64,000 nucleotides of DNA from Acidiphilium multivorum AIU301. Its GTDB lineage: Bacteria > Pseudomonadota > Alphaproteobacteria > Acetobacterales > Acetobacteraceae. Every line of letters begins with the position of its first letter. Position 1 is the first letter of the stretch. The position numbers and the translations under genes are program-made. Location of the stretch: NCBI RefSeq assembly GCF_000202835.1, contig NC_015186.1, forward strand, positions 930,001-994,000, written 5' to 3'. This document shows, piece by piece, positions 60,714 to 64,000 of the stretch. A model generated the notes under the pieces. The model ran no database searches, was not told where the DNA came from, and worked only from the letters and a program-made list of their open reading frames with translations.

Positions 60714-62246
60714 TCAGGCGGGTTTGGGGCGGCGCAGGAGCAGGCGCAGCTCGGCCGGGCGGATGGCGCCGAGGAGAATGCCGGCGAGCGCGAAGACGGC
60801 GAGGCCGGCGGCGATCAGCAGGGCGAGGCTGGCGACGGGGGCGAGATGCATCAGCGCGGTGCGGCGCAGGGCGAGCAGGGCGAGGGCCATCAGCCCGCTC
60901 GCCAGCGCGATGGCGAGGATGCGGCGGGCGAGCGCGCGGTCCGGCGCAAAATCGGCGCGGCGGCGGAGCAGGAGGGCGAGGGCGAGGGCGTTGAACCAGG
61001 CGGCGAGGCTGGTCGAGAGCGCGATGCCGACCTGTTGCAGCGGGTGCATCAGGGCGAGGTTGAGGGCGAGGTTGATCGCGACCGCGGCGAGCCCGGTCTT
61101 GACCGGGGTGGAGGTGTCGCCGCGGGCGAAGAAGCCGGGGGCGAACAGCTTCACCAGCACGAAGGCGGGCAGGCCGAAGGCATAGACGGCGAGGGCGGCG
61201 GCGCTGCGGGCGGCGTCGGCGTCGGAAAAGGCGCCGTGGGCGAAGAGGGTGCGCATCACCGGCAGGCCGATCGCGGCCAGGGCGGCGGCGGCGGGCAGGG
61301 TGAGCAGCAGCGAGACGGCAATGGCGCGGTTGAGCGATTCGCGGGCGGCATCGGTCTCGTTGCGGCGGAACTGGCGCGAGAGACTCGGCAGCAGCACGGT
61401 GCCGACCGCGGTGCCGATGACGCCGAGGGGGAGCTGGTTCACCCGGTCGGCGTAGTACAGCACCGAGACGGTGCCGGTCGGCAGCAGCGAGGCGATGATG
61501 GTGTCGACCGTGAGGTTGAGCTGGGTGACGCCGGCGCCGATCAGCCCGGGGCCGAGGCGGCGCAGCACGGTGCGCGCGCCCGGCGTGAGGCGCGGGACGC
61601 GCAGGCGCAGCGGCGAGCCGGCGCGGGCGAGCGCCCAGGCGAGCAGGACGAACTGCACGATCCCCGACAGGGCGACGCCGTAGGCCAGCGCCTCGGGCAC
61701 GCGCTGGCCGGCGGCGTGCAGGATGAGCAGCGTCGCGATGATGCAGACATTGAACAGGATGGGGGCCGCGGAGGCGGCGGCGAAATGGCCGCGCGCGTTC
61801 AGCACGCCGGAGAACAGGGCGCAGAGGCAGATCAGCCAGAGATAGGGGAAGGTGATGCGCGAGAGCCGGACCGCGAGGGCGAATTTCGCCGGATCGGCGC
61901 GGAAGCCGGGGGCCAGGACGTCGAGCACCAGGGGCATGAACAGCAGGCCGAGGATGGTGAGGGCCATGAGGAACACCGCCATGATCGCGGTGACCTCCTC
62001 GGCGAGGCGGCGGGCCGGGGCCTCGCCCTCCTGCGCGAGGGCGCCGGCATAGGCGGGGATGAAGGCGGCGCTGAACGCGCCCTCGCCGAACAGGCGGCGG
62101 AACAGGTTGGGCAGGCGCAGCGCCACGAAGAACGCGTCCGCCGCCGGGCCGGCGCCGAGCAGGGCGGCGATCAGGATGTCGCGCGCGAATCCGAGCACCC
62201 GGCTGCCCATCGTCCAGGCGCCCACGGTCAGCGCATTGCGCAGCAT
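60714..62246 (-). CDS. murJ: Lipid II flippase MurJ (MviN)
   Basis: This 510-residue membrane protein has about 14 predicted helices of the MOP exporter superfamily. The N-terminal motif [20 protein letters not shown] with [20 protein letters not shown] is diagnostic, and the central [20 protein letters not shown] is conserved. It moves lipid-linked peptidoglycan precursors across the inner membrane. ATG at 62246 follows GAGGAG. It is followed on the same strand by trpS. Confidence 0.96.
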   Translation of the reverse strand: MLRNALTVGAWTMGSRVLGFARDILIAALLGAGPAADAFFVALRLPNLFRRLFGEGAFSAAFIPAYAGALAQEGEAPARRLAEEVTAIMAVFLMALTILGLLFMPLVLDVLAPGFRADPAKFALAVRLSRITFPYLWLICLCALFSGVLNARGHFAAASAAPILFNVCIIATLLILHAAGQRVPEALAYGVALSGIVQFVLLAWALARAGSPLRLRVPRLTPGARTVLRRLGPGLIGAGVTQLNLTVDTIIASLLPTGTVSVLYYADRVNQLPLGVIGTAVGTVLLPSLSRQFRRNETDAARESLNRAIAVSLLLTLPAAAALAAIGLPVMRTLFAHGAFSDADAARSAAALAVYAFGLPAFVLVKLFAPGFFARGDTSTPVKTGLAAVAINLALNLALMHPLQQVGIALSTSLAAWFNALALALLLRRRADFAPDRALARRILAIALASGLMALALLALRRTALMHLAPVASLALLIAAGLAVFALAGILLGAIRPAELRLLLRRPKPA

Positions 62247-62301
62247 TCTCGCTCCTCGGCGGTTGGCGCCCGGCCGGATCGGCCGGAACGAGCGCAGAGC
62301 A

Positions 62302-62790
62302 TTAGCGGGTGGCGGGCACGGTTTCCAGCCTTGGGCGGGCGGGGAGGATGAAGCCGTCGGTGGGATAGATCGTGCGGCCGGGCTCGTGATCGGGCGCGTA
62401 CCAGACGCGCACCGAGGTCCAGTCGTTCGCGGGCGAGACGTCCAGCACCGGGGTGGCGCGCTGGAGGCGGCCGGGCAGCCAGTTGGCCTGGGTGACGAGG
62501 ATCTCGCGCGGGCCGAGCACGCGGGTGACGACGGCGACATGGCCCGCGGTCATCGCGCCGTGGCGGCGGAAGACCAGCACGGCGCCGGGGACGGGATGGT
62601 GCGCGCGGGGGTAGAGCCCATCGGCCTCGTCCCACCAGCGCCAGGCGTCGCCGGTGAGCTCGATGCCGGAGACGGCGCGGGCATAGGGCACGCAGGTGAG
62701 CGTGGTCGGGGTGCCGTATCCGGCGAAGCGCGAGGTGGCGCAGGCGGCGAGCAGCAGCGGCGCCGCGAGGGCGGGCAGGGCGAGTCGCAT
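62302..62790 (-). CDS. CHAP-domain lipoprotein, putative peptidoglycan amidase
   Basis: This 162-residue protein has a lipoprotein signal (MRLALPALAAPLLLAACATS, lipobox LAAC with Cys17) and a CHAP cysteine peptidase/amidase domain: Cys33 in TCVPYARAVSGIEL and His84 in TAGHVAVVTRVL. CHAP enzymes cut peptide cross-links or amide bonds in peptidoglycan. It would be anchored in the periplasm. It lies just upstream of murJ on the same strand, consistent with a cell-wall theme. Confidence 0.88.
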   Translation of the reverse strand: MRLALPALAAPLLLAACATSRFAGYGTPTTLTCVPYARAVSGIELTGDAWRWWDEADGLYPRAHHPVPGAVLVFRRHGAMTAGHVAVVTRVLGPREILVTQANWLPGRLQRATPVLDVSPANDWTSVRVWYAPDHEPGRTIYPTDGFILPARPRLETVPATR

Positions 62791-62819
62791 GGGCAGAGAA
62801 TACCTGCTAGTCAGCCGGC

Positions 62820-63509
62820 ATGGACACGATTTATCGCGGCGACCTGTCGACCCCGGCGGGGCGGCGCAATGCCTGGATCGACGCGCTGTTCGTCGACCAT
62901 GCCGTGCTGCGGCTGGGCTGGACCAATTTCGCTCCGGTGAAGCCGGGCGCGCTGTATCGATCGAACCATCCGGTGCCGTTCCAGCTGGCGAAATTCCGCC
63001 GGCTGGTCGGGATCAACACGCTGATCAACCTGCGCGGCGAGTGCCGCAACGGATCGGACGCGCTCTCGCGCGAGGCGGCGCGGCGGCTCGGGCTCGATTT
63101 CTACGACATGGCGCTGGAATCGCGCGGCGCGCCGCATCGCGACCGCATCCTGCGGCTGGCCGAGATCATCCGCACGATGCGGCGGCCGGCGCTGGTGCAC
63201 TGCAAGTCCGGCGCCGACCGGGCGGGGATCGCGAGTGCGTTGTTCGTGCTGATCGAGGGCGGCAGCGTGGCGGAGGCGCGGCGGCAGCTCAGCCTGCGCT
63301 TTGGCCATATACGGCAGTCGAACACCGGGATCCTGGACGCCTTCCTCGACATGTACGAGGAGGAGGGCGGCGGGATGGCGTTTCTCGACTGGGTGCGCGA
63401 CGCCTATCGCGAGCAGGCGCTGCGCGAGCGCTACGCGCGCGAGACGCGCAACCGGCCGGGCCGGCGGATCGCGCGGTTCGTCAACGACCGGCTGCTCGCC
63501 CGGGAGTGA
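62820..63509 (+). CDS. Tyrosine/dual-specificity phosphatase family protein
   Basis: This 229-residue protein has the phosphatase P-loop VHCKSGADRAGIASA, with catalytic Cys128 and Arg134 (C-x5-R). Upstream, ALYRSNHPVPFQL and TLINLRGE are typical of the bacterial tyrosine phosphatase-like (DSP/PTP) group. The substrate may be a phosphotyrosine protein or a lipid/inositol phosphate. It is divergent from the CHAP lipoprotein gene with only a 29-base gap. It has no signal peptide. Confidence 0.87.
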   Translation: MDTIYRGDLSTPAGRRNAWIDALFVDHAVLRLGWTNFAPVKPGALYRSNHPVPFQLAKFRRLVGINTLINLRGECRNGSDALSREAARRLGLDFYDMALESRGAPHRDRILRLAEIIRTMRRPALVHCKSGADRAGIASALFVLIEGGSVAEARRQLSLRFGHIRQSNTGILDAFLDMYEEEGGGMAFLDWVRDAYREQALRERYARETRNRPGRRIARFVNDRLLARE

Positions 63510-63539
63510 CCGGGCGGCGGCGCGGGCAGGGGCGGGCGG

Positions 63540-63971
63540 TCAGGCCTCCGGCGGGGCGGCGCTGATCGGGATTTCGCGGGCTTCGGTCGGCGGCTGTTCG
63601 CCGAGACCGGGGGCGGCTTCGACGAGTTCGGCCTCGTCCTGCGCCTCGGCAGGCTGGGCATCGCCGCGGCGGGAATGGCCGTTGCCGTGCGGGGCCTGGG
63701 CGGCCTGGTTCATCGCGGAAATGATGCGGAAATAATGCTCGGCGTGCTGGAAATAGCTCTCGGCGAGGACCCGGTCGCCGGCGCCGGAGGCATCGCGGCC
63801 AAGCTGCTGGTACTTGTCATAGAGCTGCTGGGCGGTGCCGCGGACCCGCTGTTCGGGGCCGTTGCTGTCGAAGACGTGGTTGCGGTTGAGGGGGGTGCCG
63901 CCGCTCTGGTAGTTGCGGAATCCGCCGCCGCCGCCACGATTGTTGCGCCCGCGCATACGTTTGATGTTCAT
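63540..63971 (-). CDS. DUF4167 domain-containing protein
   Basis: This 143-residue protein begins MNIKRMRGRNNRGGGGGFRN, a basic Arg/Gly-rich tail, followed by the DUF4167 core QRVRGTAQQLYDKYQQLGRD and HAEHYFRIISAMNQA. The acidic C-terminal tail is low complexity. DUF4167 proteins are characteristic of alphaproteobacteria and of unknown function; the RG-rich tail suggests nucleic-acid contact, which is inference. An ATG at 63956 is an alternative start. Confidence 0.88.
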   Translation of the reverse strand: MNIKRMRGRNNRGGGGGFRNYQSGGTPLNRNHVFDSNGPEQRVRGTAQQLYDKYQQLGRDASGAGDRVLAESYFQHAEHYFRIISAMNQAAQAPHGNGHSRRGDAQPAEAQDEAELVEAAPGLGEQPPTEAREIPISAAPPEA

Positions 63972-64000
63972 CGAGTTGCGTAATCCTGTTTCAGTGCGAC

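Overview
The window is a GC-rich stretch of a Gram-negative alphaproteobacterial chromosome. recA with a GTTC-N7-GTTC SOS box, alaS close to recA, a hopanoid-linked RND exporter, DUF4167, trifunctional PutA and ETF-ubiquinone oxidoreductase all fit Rhodospirillales/Acetobacteraceae, and an Acidiphilium-like organism is my best guess. That placement is inference from gene content, not from a search. Almost all of the DNA is housekeeping or metabolic. The accessory parts are a lower-GC island at about 43.1-45.3 kb and an AT-rich patch at about 54.0-54.3 kb.

Layout. 0-9.6 kb: a two-armed sugar-acid locus. A GntR/FCD regulator, a RuBisCO-like protein, a DUF1537 sugar-acid kinase and an ApnO-type oxidoisomerase (cut by the window edge) lie on the minus strand. 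A DUF2291 protein, a complete ribose-type ABC importer and a Gfo/Idh/MocA dehydrogenase lie on the plus strand. Together they match the oxidative D-apiose pathway (ApsD, ApnO, OiaK, RLP of OiaX/OiaT type). 9.7-19.2 kb: a TPR/glycosyltransferase-like protein, a lytic transglycosylase, a family-4-like uracil-DNA glycosylase, ETF-QO, a GNAT enzyme, dapB, metK and trmB. 19.4-24.1 kb: a full branched-chain amino-acid-type (Liv) ABC operon. 24.2-33.8 kb: an MFS transporter, a nest of inverted repeats, ilvD, a small RHH protein overlapping hpnN, an orphan TAXI binding protein, prolyl aminopeptidase and a sugar aminotransferase. 33.8-39.6 kb: a nucleotide-sugar dehydratase divergent from putA across an operator-rich gap.

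39.7-49.4 kb: alaS, a Pro/Arg-rich hypothetical gene, the island (an Abi-alpha/DUF4393 gene split by an IS1595-family insertion with an 8-bp target duplication), recA, galM, an AidB-like acyl-CoA dehydrogenase and tRNA-Gly. 49.5-54.2 kb: a giant autotransporter with near-identical 282-bp internal repeats. 54.9-64 kb: tRNA-Trp-secE-nusG (not followed by rplK), an epoxide-hydrolase-like enzyme, a MaoC protein, galU, a phosphomannomutase/phosphoglucomutase, trpS, murJ, a CHAP lipoprotein, a CX5R phosphatase and DUF4167.

How the parts work together. The first locus would import a branched pentose, oxidise it and break it down through the RuBisCO-like enzyme. An operator-like motif shared by both arms suggests one regulon under the GntR protein. 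PutA probably represses itself through GTTGCA sites in its own promoter. recA is under LexA through a box lying across the galM stop codon. A roughly 120-bp palindromic repeat family, with ends TAGTGTCC/GGACACTA and two internal hairpins, appears three times. I found no CRISPR array, prophage or replication origin.
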